Origin: DASRTE01 sp035656095
GTDB taxonomy: Bacteria > Actinomycetota > Actinomycetes > Jiangellales > Jiangellaceae
Assembly: GCA_035656095.1 (NCBI GenBank)
Contig: DASRTE010000141.1
Span: forward strand, 1-22,382
Direction of reading: 5' to 3'
Length of the DNA stretch: 22,382 nucleotides
Below, in pieces: positions 1 through 8,101 of this stretch. How positions within the stretch are numbered: position 1 is the first letter of the stretch; every line of letters begins with the position of its first letter. Below the pieces are notes generated by a model that was not told the origin of the DNA, made no database searches, and was given only the letters and a program-made list of their open reading frames with translations. The position numbers and the translations under genes were made by a program.

Positions 1-1
1 A

Positions 2-85
2 GCCGGCGACGTAGACTCAGGCGCTGGCCGCAGGCGCGCACGGTCTGCGGACAGCGAACCCGAGACCGGCGGCGAGGCACAGTGA
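2..85 (+). CDS. Possible 3' end of an upstream gene (partial)
   Basis: One frame is open from the window edge to a TGA at 83-85. That stop overlaps the GTG start of ftsE in a GTGA arrangement, the usual geometry of translational coupling. The encoded tail is hydrophilic, rich in Arg, Glu and Gly, with no recognisable domain. Third-position GC is lower than in the neighbouring genes, so it could be chance. In many actinobacteria other genes, including prfB, lie just upstream of ftsE, but nothing here identifies one. Confidence 0.25.
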   Translation, partial: AGDVDSGAGRRRARSADSEPETGGEAQ

Positions 86-771
86 TCCGTTTCGACAGCG
101 TCACCAAGCTCTACCCCACGCAGACCTCTGCTGCGCTGCACGACCTTTCCGTCGAGGTCGAGAAGGGTGAGTTCGTCTTCCTGGTAGGCCCGTCGGGCTC
201 TGGCAAGTCCACCTTCCTCCGCCTCGTACTCAAGGAGGAACGGCCCACGTCGGGTCGCATCCGGGTGGCCGGCAAAGACCTCCACCGGCTGTCCAACTGG
301 AAGGTCCCGCACCTGCGGCGGCGGATCGGCACTGTCTTCCAGGACTTCCGCTTGCTGCCGAACAAGACCCTGTTCGAGAACGTCGCGTTCGCCCTGCAGG
401 TCATCGGCAAGTCGCGACGTCAGATCAACCGCGACGTCCCCGCCGTTCTCGAACTGGTCGGCCTGGACGGCAAGGAGGACCGCCTGCCCGACCAGCTCTC
501 CGGCGGCGAACAGCAGCGGGTCGCGATCGCCCGTGCGTTCGTCAACCGCCCGCTCATCCTGTTGGCCGACGAGCCCACCGGCAACCTGGACCCCGCGACG
601 AGTGTGGGCATCATGAAGCTCCTCGACCGGATCAACCGGACGGGGACCACAGTGGTCATGGCGACCCACGACCAGTCGATCGTCGACCAGATGCGCAAGC
701 GGGTCATCGAACTCGACGGCGGGCGCCTCGTCCGCGACCAGTCCCGCGGCGTCTATGGGTACACCCGCTGA
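82..771 (+). CDS. ftsE: Cell division ATP-binding protein FtsE
   Basis: ATPase subunit of the FtsEX complex, an ABC-type system that does not transport but transmits ATP hydrolysis across the membrane to peptidoglycan hydrolases at the division site. The 229-residue protein has the full ABC set: Walker A GPSGSGKST (36-44), Q-loop at Gln87 in VFQDFRLL, signature LSGGEQQ (139-145), Walker B LILLADEP (158-165) and switch His196 in ATHD. The length and the FQDFRLLPNKT sequence are typical of FtsE. The GTG start at 82 is preceded by a weak purine stretch (GGCGAGG). ftsX follows 33 bases downstream on the same strand, which confirms the assignment over other ABC ATPases. Confidence 0.97.
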   Translation: MIRFDSVTKLYPTQTSAALHDLSVEVEKGEFVFLVGPSGSGKSTFLRLVLKEERPTSGRIRVAGKDLHRLSNWKVPHLRRRIGTVFQDFRLLPNKTLFENVAFALQVIGKSRRQINRDVPAVLELVGLDGKEDRLPDQLSGGEQQRVAIARAFVNRPLILLADEPTGNLDPATSVGIMKLLDRINRTGTTVVMATHDQSIVDQMRKRVIELDGGRLVRDQSRGVYGYTR

Positions 772-804
772 CGCCCGTCCCTGAACGGACCTGCGAAGAG
801 AGTC

Positions 805-1707
805 ATGCGTTTCCACTACGTCTTCTCCGAGATCGTCACCGGCCTGCGCCGGAACCTGACCATGACCCTCGCCGTCGTCATCACGGTCGCGATCTCGATG
901 GGCTTTCTCGGAACCGGACTGCTGCTGCGTGCCCAGGCCGAGACCATGAAGGACTTCTGGTACGACAAGATCGAGATCTCGATCTTCATGTGCAACGAGT
1001 TCGACACCGGCAGCGGCTGCGCGGGCGGACAGGTCACCGAGGAGCAGAAGGCGGCCATCGAACAGACGTTGACGACGCACCCCGAGGTCCGGCAGGTCTT
1101 CTACGAGTCGCAGGACGAGGCCTACGAGCACTTCCAGGAGCAGTTCCAGAACTCGATCGCCGACACGATCACCCCCGACCAGCTTCAGGAGGCCTTCCGG
1201 GTCGAACTGCGCAATCCGGAGCGCTTCGAGGGCGTGGTCTCGGCAGTGGTGGGTCTACCCGGGGTGCATCAGGTGGTCGATCAGCGTGAGCTGCTCGAGG
1301 TGTTCTTCCAGGCGCTGAACCGGATCCAGCTCGGGGCGATCATCGTCGCCGGGATCATGGTGGTAGCAGCGATCCTGCTGATCGCGAACACGGTGCGGCT
1401 GGCGGCGTTCAGCCGGCGGCGCGAGACCGGGATCATGCGGTTGGTCGGGGCGTCGAACTTCTACATCCAGCTCCCGTTCATCCTCGAGGCCGCGATCGCC
1501 GGCGTCATCGGCGCCATCTTCGCGGGGGTCGGGGTCATCCTGATCAAAGCGTTGTTCTTCGACGGGATCCTGGCGCCGGCCTTCCAGTTCGTTGCCTGGG
1601 TGGGCTGGGCCGACACGCTCGCCATCATGCCGATCCTCCTGGTGATGGGTGTCGTCCTCGCGGCGATTGCCGCATTCGTCACGCTTCGCCGCTATCTGCG
1701 CGTCTAA
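805..1707 (+). CDS. ftsX: Cell division permease-like protein FtsX
   Basis: Membrane subunit of FtsEX. The 300-residue protein has the FtsX plan: a short cytosolic start, a first membrane segment (about 20-42), a large extracytoplasmic domain (about 46-170), and three C-terminal membrane segments (about 175-198, 222-250, 268-293). The outer domain carries Cys63 and Cys72 (FMCNEFDTGSGC), a pair common in actinobacterial FtsX that probably forms a disulphide. This domain is the part that contacts periplasmic hydrolases or their adaptors in studied bacteria. The ATG at 805 has a purine-rich site (GAAGAGAG) just upstream. It is followed by a secreted coiled-coil M23 peptidase, a plausible partner. 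Confidence 0.96.
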   Translation: MRFHYVFSEIVTGLRRNLTMTLAVVITVAISMGFLGTGLLLRAQAETMKDFWYDKIEISIFMCNEFDTGSGCAGGQVTEEQKAAIEQTLTTHPEVRQVFYESQDEAYEHFQEQFQNSIADTITPDQLQEAFRVELRNPERFEGVVSAVVGLPGVHQVVDQRELLEVFFQALNRIQLGAIIVAGIMVVAAILLIANTVRLAAFSRRRETGIMRLVGASNFYIQLPFILEAAIAGVIGAIFAGVGVILIKALFFDGILAPAFQFVAWVGWADTLAIMPILLVMGVVLAAIAAFVTLRRYLRV

Positions 1708-1791
1708 CCCGACCGCTATCGGGGCGCATTCAGACCCCGCAGCCCTCCCCATGCATGTGGGACGGGTGTACGGTCATGTTCCGTGTGGTAC

Positions 1792-1798
1792 GGAGGAG
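1792..1798 (+). promoter_or_regulatory. Ribosome binding site that fixes the M23 peptidase start
   Basis: GGAGGAG lies six bases before the GTG at 1805. It selects that codon over a longer open frame reaching back into ftsX (from 1649), whose extra residues show no signal sequence. Confidence 0.75.
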
Positions 1799-1804
1799 AC
1801 CGTT

Positions 1805-3271
1805 GTGGCTGGTGTGACTAGCGTGACGCACGGCCGGCGCACGGCCTCGCTCGTCCTCGCGGCCGGGTTGATCCTGACGGCCCTGGGACCTGCATGGGCG
1901 GCCGACCCGCAGGACCGCAAGCGGGAGGTCGAACGGCGCCTCGACCAGGCGCAGAGCGAGCTGAACCAGTCGACCCGCGAACTGGACGAGGCCACCCGGT
2001 CCTACACGGACGCCGAGGCTCAGCTGCCGGCGGCGGAGCAGGCTCTGGCCTCGGCCGAACAGGCGCTCGCCGGGGCACAGCAACGGCTGGTCGAGGCCCG
2101 CGCCGAGCTGGCGGTCGCCAAGGCTCTCGACGCCGCGGCCGCGGAGAAGCTCGCCGCCGCCGAGCAACGGGTCCGCGACCAGGAGGCACGCATCGCGGAG
2201 GTCACTGCCCGCATCGACGGCAAGCGCGCGTCGATGAGCGGCGTCGCCGTGAAGGCCTACCAGCAGGGAGCGATGAGCCAGCTCCTGGACCTGGCCGCCG
2301 TCCTCGAGGCGAAGGATCTGCAGGACTTCACCGCGCGCGTGACCTACACGCAGTCGGTCCTCAATGCCGAGGACACCATCCTCACCGACCTCGAGGTCGA
2401 CCGGGCCGACCTGGCCAACGAGCGGGTCAAGCTCGAGGAACTGCGTGAGGAGGCACGGCGGCTGCGCGAGGAGGCCGCACGGCAGCTCGAACGGAGCAAG
2501 GAGCTCGAGGCAGCCGCAGCAGCCGCGAAGGAGGAGGCCGAGCAGGCCGAGGTGCAGGCGCGGGCGGCCAAGGCCGCAGTGGAGACACTCGTCGCCCAGC
2601 GGTCCTCCGCCGTGGATGCCGCGGAATCGGCCGAGGCCGCCGACGTGAGGGAGTACCGCGCACTCGAGTCCGAGCGCGACGCCATCGACGCCGAGATCGC
2701 CGAGATCGCCCGGAAGGCGCGGGAGGAGCGCGAGCGCAAGGAACGCGAGGAACGGGCCAGGCGCGCGGCTGCGGCCGCGTCCGGCACCTCCGGCGGATCG
2801 TCGGGTGGGGAGTCGTCCGGGACCTCGTCCGGCCGGTCTTCCGCGGCATCCGAGGGCTCCTCGACCAGTTCCTCGTCCGGCCTGAGCTGGCCGGTGGCCA
2901 ACCCGTACATCACCTCCCCGTACGGGATGCGCGTGCACCCGATCACCGGGGTGTACAAGCTGCACGATGGCACCGATTTCCGCGCCCACTGCGGCACCCA
3001 GATCCGAGCCGCCGCGCCCGGGCGGGTCCTGTGGGCGCGGTACCGGGGCGGATACGGCAATCAGGTGGCCATCGACCACGGCAGCATCGCCGGCGATGCG
3101 TTGATGTCCTCCTACAGCCACCTCTCCCGCTTCTCTGCCTCGTCCGGGGAGCGGGTCTCACGTGGCGAGGTGATCGGCTACTCGGGAAGCACCGGCTACT
3201 CGACGGCCTGCCATCTGCACTTCATGGTCTACGACGACGGCGTACGGACGAACCCGATGCGCTTCCTCTGA
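1805..3271 (+). CDS. Secreted coiled-coil M23 (LytM) peptidase, probable FtsEX partner
   Basis: Predicted peptidoglycan endopeptidase acting outside the membrane. From the GTG at 1805 the protein is 488 residues: a signal peptide (about 1-32, ending GPAWA), a long Ala/Glu/Arg-rich coiled coil (about 36-315), a Ser/Gly-rich linker (about 319-360), and a C-terminal M23 domain. The domain keeps the zinc and catalytic set: His387 and Asp391 (HDGTD), His439 (YSHLS), and His470/His472 (HLH). The order of signal, coiled coil and LytM domain matches E. coli EnvC, but EnvC lacks active-site residues and only activates amidases, whereas this protein looks enzymatically competent. It begins 97 bases after ftsX with no visible terminator between, so co-expression and regulation by FtsEX are inferred. 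Confidence 0.92.
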   Translation: MAGVTSVTHGRRTASLVLAAGLILTALGPAWAADPQDRKREVERRLDQAQSELNQSTRELDEATRSYTDAEAQLPAAEQALASAEQALAGAQQRLVEARAELAVAKALDAAAAEKLAAAEQRVRDQEARIAEVTARIDGKRASMSGVAVKAYQQGAMSQLLDLAAVLEAKDLQDFTARVTYTQSVLNAEDTILTDLEVDRADLANERVKLEELREEARRLREEAARQLERSKELEAAAAAAKEEAEQAEVQARAAKAAVETLVAQRSSAVDAAESAEAADVREYRALESERDAIDAEIAEIARKAREERERKEREERARRAAAAASGTSGGSSGGESSGTSSGRSSAASEGSSTSSSSGLSWPVANPYITSPYGMRVHPITGVYKLHDGTDFRAHCGTQIRAAAPGRVLWARYRGGYGNQVAIDHGSIAGDALMSSYSHLSRFSASSGERVSRGEVIGYSGSTGYSTACHLHFMVYDDGVRTNPMRFL

Positions 3272-3323
3272 GCGCCCGAGGCTGCCGGCTCCGCGCAGAT
3301 GCGTGGGATGAGATCCTTCATGC

Positions 3324-3797
3324 ATGGCACGGGAACGAGGCCGCACGCTGGTGGCGCGGAACAAGAAGGCCCGCCACGACTACAGCATCGACTCCACCTA
3401 CGAGGCCGGGCTGGTGCTCACCGGAACCGAGGTGAAGTCGCTGCGCGCGGGTCGGGCATCTCTGGTGGACGGGTTCGCCGAGGTGCGTGACGGCGAGGTC
3501 TGGTTACGCAACGTGCACATTCCGGAGTACGACCTGGGCACGTGGACCAACCACGAGCCGCGGCGGCCCCGCAAGCTGCTCATGCGCCGCGACGAGATCA
3601 GCCGGCTGATCGGCAAGACCCGGGAGAAGGGCTTCACGCTGGTTCCGCTCTCGCTGTACTTCGCCGACGGGTACGCCAAGGTCGAACTCGCGCTGGCGCG
3701 GGGCAAGAGGTCCTACGACAAGCGCCACGCGCTCGCCGAACGGCAGGCCAGGCGCGAGGCCGACCGGGCGGTATCCCGGTCCCGGCGCGGCGACTGA
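3324..3797 (+). CDS. smpB: SsrA-binding protein SmpB
   Basis: Binds the tRNA-like domain of tmRNA and brings it to stalled ribosomes for trans-translation. The 157-residue protein has the standard SmpB beta-barrel: NKKARHDY near the start, EAGLVLTGTEVKSLR, the VWLRNVHIPEY strand, and RKLLMRRDEI followed by GYAKVELALARGKRSYDKR. The basic C-terminal tail (RQARREADRAVSRSRRGD) is the part that in the family becomes helical in the mRNA channel. The ATG at 3324 has only a poor Shine-Dalgarno match. The cognate tmRNA lies 3.1 kb downstream on the same strand, separated by a lipoprotein gene and an oppositely oriented acyl-CoA dehydrogenase. Confidence 0.97.
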   Translation: MARERGRTLVARNKKARHDYSIDSTYEAGLVLTGTEVKSLRAGRASLVDGFAEVRDGEVWLRNVHIPEYDLGTWTNHEPRRPRKLLMRRDEISRLIGKTREKGFTLVPLSLYFADGYAKVELALARGKRSYDKRHALAERQARREADRAVSRSRRGD

Positions 3798-3803
3798 CCG
3801 ACG

Positions 3804-4787
3804 GTGCGGAGCTGGATCGCGGTCACGGCCGCGGCGATTCTGCTGGCTGCGGGCTGCGGAGGTGACACACCTCAGCCCAGACCCTCGGCCACCGCGTCCG
3901 CGACCCGCACGCCAACAGCCGTCCTGCCGCTCACCGGGACGCCGGCGCGGGACGGTTCGGTGCCGGCTCGACCCGCCTTGGTCGTCAAGGTCGACAACAC
4001 CGGCAACGCGCGGCCGCAGCTCGGCCTGTCCGCCGCCGACCTGGTGGTGGAGGAGCTGGTCGAGGGTGGACTGACCCGACTGGCGGCGATGTTCCACTCC
4101 AGCCTGCCGCCGGCAGTGGTGCCCGTCCGCTCATTACGGACCACCGACCTCGGCATCGTTGCCCCGACCGGTGGTGTTCTGGTCGGCTCCGGCGGTGCCG
4201 GGAGGGTGCTGGCCGCCATCGATGCTGCCGGCATCGAGGTCGTGACCGAGGGCGACCCCGGCATGTCGCGTGACCGCTCGCGACGAGCGCCCTACAACGT
4301 CGTGCTCGACCCCGGCGCAGCGCTGGGTCCGTTCGGGGGGATGACGGCGCCGGCCACGCCCTACCTGCCATGGGCCGGCGCCGACTCTACGGCGCCGGAA
4401 GGCACGTCGGCGACGACCGCCGCCGTCAGGTTCTCGCCGGCGCACACGACCCGATGGCAGTGGTCGGACGGTCATTGGCTGCAGGCCGACGACCTGGCCG
4501 GTGCGGGCGACGAGTTCCGGCCGGCCAACCTGCTGGTCCTGCGTGTCACGACACGCGATGCCGGTTACCTGGACCCGGCAGGCAACCCGGTGCCGGAGAC
4601 CGTCCTCGAGGGGTCCGGCGAAGCGTTCCTGCTGACCAGCGGCCGGGTCGTGGACGGCCGATGGTCCAAGGCAGCCCTCACCGCGCCGCTGCAACTGCGC
4701 GACCTGACCGGTGCCGCCCTGACCGTCCCGCCGGGACCGACGTGGATCGAGCTGGTTCCCGAGGCAGGTTCAGTCGAGATCGGCTGA
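3804..4787 (+). CDS. DUF3048 (YerB-like) lipoprotein
   Basis: Predicted surface lipoprotein of unknown role. The 327-residue product starts with a lipoprotein signal (lipobox LAAGC, acylated Cys18), then a short Pro/Ser/Thr-rich spacer. Residues from about 55 carry the DUF3048 pattern: VVKVDNTGNARPQLGLSAADLVVEELVEGGLTR is split here as VDNTGNARPQ, GLSAADLVVEE and EGGLTRLAAMF, followed by VVPVRSLRTTD. A second DUF3048-type half follows (WQWSDGHW, NLLVLRV, EAFLLTSGRVVDGRWSK, PGPTWIELVPE). The GTG start lies six bases after the smpB stop, so it is probably in the same transcript. The family is widespread in Gram-positives; no biochemical function can be read from the sequence. Confidence 0.88.
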   Translation: MRSWIAVTAAAILLAAGCGGDTPQPRPSATASATRTPTAVLPLTGTPARDGSVPARPALVVKVDNTGNARPQLGLSAADLVVEELVEGGLTRLAAMFHSSLPPAVVPVRSLRTTDLGIVAPTGGVLVGSGGAGRVLAAIDAAGIEVVTEGDPGMSRDRSRRAPYNVVLDPGAALGPFGGMTAPATPYLPWAGADSTAPEGTSATTAAVRFSPAHTTRWQWSDGHWLQADDLAGAGDEFRPANLLVLRVTTRDAGYLDPAGNPVPETVLEGSGEAFLLTSGRVVDGRWSKAALTAPLQLRDLTGAALTVPPGPTWIELVPEAGSVEIG

Positions 4788-4808
4788 CGCCTCGCGTCGA
4801 CCCACCGG

Positions 4809-6719
4809 CTAACGGATGAAGCGATGAACGTCGGGAGAGCCGGCTGTTGCCTCCGTCCCGGCGATCCACGGGCCGGTGCCCTCGGTGGGGTCGAGCACGT
4901 CAGCCTCGAACCAGGTGTGCCGACCGTCCAGCACCGCCTTCGCCAATGCCTCGTCGACGGTGTCGGTGTTGCGCCACAGCGCGTCGAAGAGCCGCTCGAT
5001 CCGCAGGCGGGCCTGGCGGCAGAAGACGTCGGCGAGCTCCGCGCCACGGTCGTCACCCTGCCCGCGCAGCATCTCGGCACGGACACAGCTCGCGGCCATC
5101 GCGAACAGCTCGGCCCCAATATCGACCACGCGGGCCAGAAATCCCTGCTTTCGCTCGAGCCCGCCCTGCCACCGCGCCATGCCGTAGAACGTCTGCCGCG
5201 CCAGCCGGCGCGAAGCCCGCTCGACGTAGCGCAGATGCGGCGCGAGCGTGCCGAACTCGGCGTACGAGGTCGGCACCTGGCCCTTGCCGGCGACCAGCTG
5301 AGGCAACCAGCGGGCATAGAAGCCGGTGGCGCGCGCTGCGGCTCTCGCCTTGTCGGACAGGTCGACGTCGGGGTCGATGACGTCGCCGGCGGCTTGCAGG
5401 TGCGCGTCGACGGCCTCGCGGGCGACGAGCAGGTGCATGATCTCCGTCGAGCCCTCGAAGATCCGGTTGATCCGCAGGTCCCGGAGGATCTGCTCGGCCG
5501 GCACGGCCCGCTCGCCGCGCGCTCGCAGCGACTCTGCGGTCTCGTAGCCCCGCCCACCGCGGATCTGCACCAGTTCGTCGGCGACCAGCCAGGACATCTC
5601 GCTCGACCACAGCTTGGCCAGCGCCGCCTCGATCCGGATGTCGTGGCCGCCGGCGTCCGCGAGATGGGCGGACAAGTCCAGGGCGGCCTCCTGTGCGAAT
5701 GCCGTCGCCGCGATGAACGAGATCTTGTGGGCGACGGCGGCGTGCCGCCCGACCGGCCTTCCCCACTGGACGCGTACGGCCGACCACTCCCGCGCCATCT
5801 TCAGGCACCACTTCGAGGCCCCCGTGCACAGGGCCGGGATGGAGAGCCGCCCGGTGTTCAGGGTCGTCAGCGCGATCTTGAGGCCGTCACCTTCTCGGGC
5901 GAGCCGGTTCTCGGCGGGAACCCGGACCTTCTCGAAACTGGTCAGCCCGTTCTCGATCCCCTTCAGGCCCATGAACGCGTTGCGCCGCACCACGGTGATA
6001 CCGGGGGAGTCGGCCTCGACGACGAACGCCGTGATGCCGCCCCGTCCCCCGTCGTGCTCGGGGACTCGCGCCATCACCACGAGAAGCTCCGCGATGACGC
6101 CGTTGGTCGTCCACAGCTTCAGACCGTCGATCTCGTACGCGGCCCCGCCGTCGACCGGCGTTGCCGTCGCCGCCAGCCGGGCCGGGTCGGAGCCGACGTC
6201 GGGTTCGGTGAGCAGGAACGCACTGATGCCACCCTGCGCGCAGCGGGGGAGGAATGCCTGCTTCTGGTCCTCCGTGCCGAACTGCTTCACCGGCTCGGGA
6301 ACGCCGATCGACTGGTGCGCCGAGACCAGCGCGCCGACCGAGGGATGCACGGCGCCGAGCAGCATGAGGGCGCGGTTGTAGCCGACCTGGGACAAGCCGA
6401 CGCCACCGTACTTCCGGGGGATCTTCATGCCGAAGACGCCGAGCCGGGCGAGCGCCTTGACGTACTCGTCCGGGATCTGGGCCTCACGTTCGATGACGCT
6501 GCCGTCGAGCTCGGTCTCGCAGAGCGCGCGCAGCTCGGCGAGAAACTCGTCGGTGCGAGCCTGCTCATCCGGAGTCTGACTCGGGTGCGGATGCACCAGA
6601 TCGAGGCGGAACCGGCCGAGATAGAGCTCCTTGGCGAACGACGGCTGTCGCCACTCCGTCTGCCGGGCCGCCTCCGCGACCCGTCGGGCCTCGCGTTCGT
6701 CGACCTGTGTTGTCGCCAT
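4809..6719 (-). CDS. Acyl-CoA dehydrogenase, long VLCAD/ACAD9-like type
   Basis: FAD-dependent enzyme for the first step of fatty acyl-CoA beta-oxidation, introducing the alpha-beta double bond. At 636 residues it is longer than the 380-residue short and medium chain enzymes and matches VLCAD-like proteins with an extra C-terminal helical domain. Visible features are the N-terminal helical part (about 70-180), the substrate/FAD strand ISAFLLTEPDVGSDPA followed by LKLWTTNG, the FMGLKGIENG segment, the QIRGGRGYE motif, and NRIFEGSTEI with Glu422 at the usual catalytic-base position. AGGAG lies six bases before the ATG. It faces the DUF3048 gene with 21 bases between stops. A palindromic operator-like site at 6754-6769 suggests repressor control. 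Chain-length preference is inferred from architecture only. Confidence 0.93.
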   Translation of the reverse strand: MATTQVDEREARRVAEAARQTEWRQPSFAKELYLGRFRLDLVHPHPSQTPDEQARTDEFLAELRALCETELDGSVIEREAQIPDEYVKALARLGVFGMKIPRKYGGVGLSQVGYNRALMLLGAVHPSVGALVSAHQSIGVPEPVKQFGTEDQKQAFLPRCAQGGISAFLLTEPDVGSDPARLAATATPVDGGAAYEIDGLKLWTTNGVIAELLVVMARVPEHDGGRGGITAFVVEADSPGITVVRRNAFMGLKGIENGLTSFEKVRVPAENRLAREGDGLKIALTTLNTGRLSIPALCTGASKWCLKMAREWSAVRVQWGRPVGRHAAVAHKISFIAATAFAQEAALDLSAHLADAGGHDIRIEAALAKLWSSEMSWLVADELVQIRGGRGYETAESLRARGERAVPAEQILRDLRINRIFEGSTEIMHLLVAREAVDAHLQAAGDVIDPDVDLSDKARAAARATGFYARWLPQLVAGKGQVPTSYAEFGTLAPHLRYVERASRRLARQTFYGMARWQGGLERKQGFLARVVDIGAELFAMAASCVRAEMLRGQGDDRGAELADVFCRQARLRIERLFDALWRNTDTVDEALAKAVLDGRHTWFEADVLDPTEGTGPWIAGTEATAGSPDVHRFIR

Positions 6720-6753
6720 CGCACACTCCTGAGTCGCGGATGCTGCGGTCTAT

Positions 6754-6769
6754 GTTACCCGCGAGTAGC
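6754..6769 (-). promoter_or_regulatory. Operator-like inverted repeat upstream of acyl-CoA dehydrogenase
   Basis: GTTACCCGCGAGTAGC is a 16-base inverted repeat with six of eight symmetric pairs. It lies 35 bases before the dehydrogenase start. GTTAC...GTAAC palindromes of this size are the kind bound by TetR-family regulators of lipid genes in actinobacteria. No such regulator is encoded in this window, so the link is inferred. Confidence 0.4.
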
Positions 6770-6885
6770 GTAAGTGGAAGGGCGGGGGCCGCTGGGAATC
6801 CGCCTGGCTGCTCAGGCGTTTGAACAGGTAGCCTGGACGGGCCGAGCGAGCGCGCCAGCCCGTTCAGGCGTTGACAACTCAACAT

Positions 6886-7255
6886 GGGGGTGAACGGTTT
6901 CGACTTCGTTCGTCGAACCAGGGGAAGCGGGCCGAGGATGTCGCGTGATCTCGCGAACCATCGCGGCAAACGTTACAAGTGCCGACGCTAAGCGCACTGA
7001 CTTCGCTCTCGCCGCCTGAGGCAGAGCACTGAAGTCTGTCGACCCGGGGATGCTTCCGACCCGGTGTTCGGCATCAGCTAGGAGGCTCCACCTTCCGGTA
7101 CGGTCGCGGGACCGGGAGGGACAGCAACGCGACTGGGCTCGTCACGGTGAACTCGCCTGCATGATCACCGGAGCCGAGTAGAGGCAGCGCAGGCTGCGCC
7201 CGGAGAAGCCCTGGCAACACGACGAAGGACCCGGGTTCGATTCCCGGCACCTCCA
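6886..7255 (+). ncRNA. ssrA: Transfer-messenger RNA (tmRNA)
   Basis: Rescues stalled ribosomes with SmpB by acting as tRNA and then as mRNA for a degradation tag. The 5' end GGGGGTGAACGGTTTCGACTTCG is a hallmark, given here as GGGGGTG (6886-6892) followed by AACGGTTTCGACTTCG. GGGGGTG pairs with CACCTCC (7248-7254), with one G-U pair. The T-arm is CCGGG-TTCGATT-CCCGG (7231-7247), followed by the acceptor strand and discriminator A7255. CCA is not encoded. The tag frame runs 6981-7016 and ends in TGA at 7017-7019. It encodes ADAKRTDFALAA, with the ALAA end recognised by ClpXP-type proteases. The gene is about 370 nt, a normal length. No convincing promoter is visible; TAGCCT at 6829-6834 is a weak -10 candidate. 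Confidence 0.97.
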
Positions 7256-7259
7256 CTTT

Positions 7260-7280
7260 CGGACGACTACGTCGTGTCCG
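7260..7280 (+). terminator. Hairpin just after tmRNA
   Basis: CGGACGAC-TAC-GTC-GT-GTCCG forms an eight-pair stem with a two-base bulge and a three-base loop, starting five bases after the mature tmRNA end. There is no clear T-run, which is common for actinobacterial terminators. Function is inferred from position. Confidence 0.4.
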
Positions 7281-7339
7281 ACGTCACCCCTTCCGGTCCG
7301 GCATGAGGGCACCGTCGGTCCATTGGGGTGGTGTAGCGA

Positions 7340-7681
7340 GTGCTGCTCCCACCGCTGATCATCTCTTTGCTCTGGATCGTGGTCGCCCGCGCACGCCGTG
7401 GCGACACGCCAAACGCAGCCGCCCAGGAGCCGCTCGCTCCGCCGACCGCTGCCGGCCGACGGGCGTTGGCGTCCCTGTCCCTGATGGTCGTGGTGGTCTT
7501 GGCGGGAGCGTCTCTGGCAACCACGGTGCCCGTGGGCGTCGTGATGTTGGGACTCGCCACGTTCGCTCGCCTGGGTCGAGGCGATCGCAGCACGCTGCTG
7601 GCGCTGCCGCTCGTGTTCGGCGTGTGGCTCGTCGTCGTGCCGAGTGTGATCGAGGTGTGGAGCGCACTGCACGGAGACTGA
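7340..7681 (+). CDS. Small membrane protein, unknown function
   Basis: A 113-residue product that I do not recognise. It has a hydrophobic N-terminal segment (2-16), an Ala/Pro/Arg-rich hydrophilic stretch (17-43), then two or three further hydrophobic segments (about 46-62, 64-78, 86-106), so it should sit in the membrane. Codon third positions are strongly G/C as in neighbouring genuine genes, which supports it being coding. The GTG at 7340 is preceded by a GGGGTGGTG stretch. It is isolated between tmRNA and a gene-poor stretch, so context offers no functional hint. Confidence 0.6.
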   Translation: MLLPPLIISLLWIVVARARRGDTPNAAAQEPLAPPTAAGRRALASLSLMVVVVLAGASLATTVPVGVVMLGLATFARLGRGDRSTLLALPLVFGVWLVVVPSVIEVWSALHGD

Positions 7682-8101
7682 TCAAGGCGGGTGGATACGC
7701 CGGGCACCGGTGGTGCAGCGCAACTGACGTGCACCTGCAAGGAGATCCCGTCATCGGGGATGTTGGTCTCTTCCGATTGGCCATCGTCGGCCGAGTCAGG
7801 CTCTCTGCTTTGTGGCTCATTCGAGTCTGCGAATGGCGCTCGGACGACCTCTCTTTTCCACGCGGGCGACGTGCCAAACGGTGGCTGGACCGCAGCGAAG
7901 CCAGCCCAGCAGCGTCGTCGTCGTGCGCAGGCTCGCACCGGACGCCGCCCGGCACAGACCGCGATCAAGCTGCTTCGTGGTGATCGACCCAGCCGGGTCA
8001 ATCTCCCTGAGGGACTGCGGAGATATCCGCGGGCGCCGTACGCTCCAGACCTCGCGCCCCGGCCGCCCAGGCCCGGCAGCGGATCAATCGGGGGGAACGC
8101 C
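7682..8101. other. Gene-free stretch of 420 bases
   Basis: I see no convincing gene. Long open frames on both strands here are Arg- and Pro-rich and lack start-site support. A small inverted repeat (ATCCC at 7745-7749, GGGAT at 7757-7761) could end transcription of the preceding membrane-protein gene. Confidence 0.4.

Noticed and set aside
4824..6773. A 649-residue open frame on the forward strand opposite the acyl-CoA dehydrogenase
   Set aside because: It is an antisense shadow: the reverse strand carries a complete family match, while this product is rich in Arg, Gly and Pro with no domain or start site.
6871..6876. Perfect TTGACA as a -35 box for tmRNA
   Set aside because: It lies only ten bases before the mature tmRNA 5' end and a matching -10 would fall inside the RNA.
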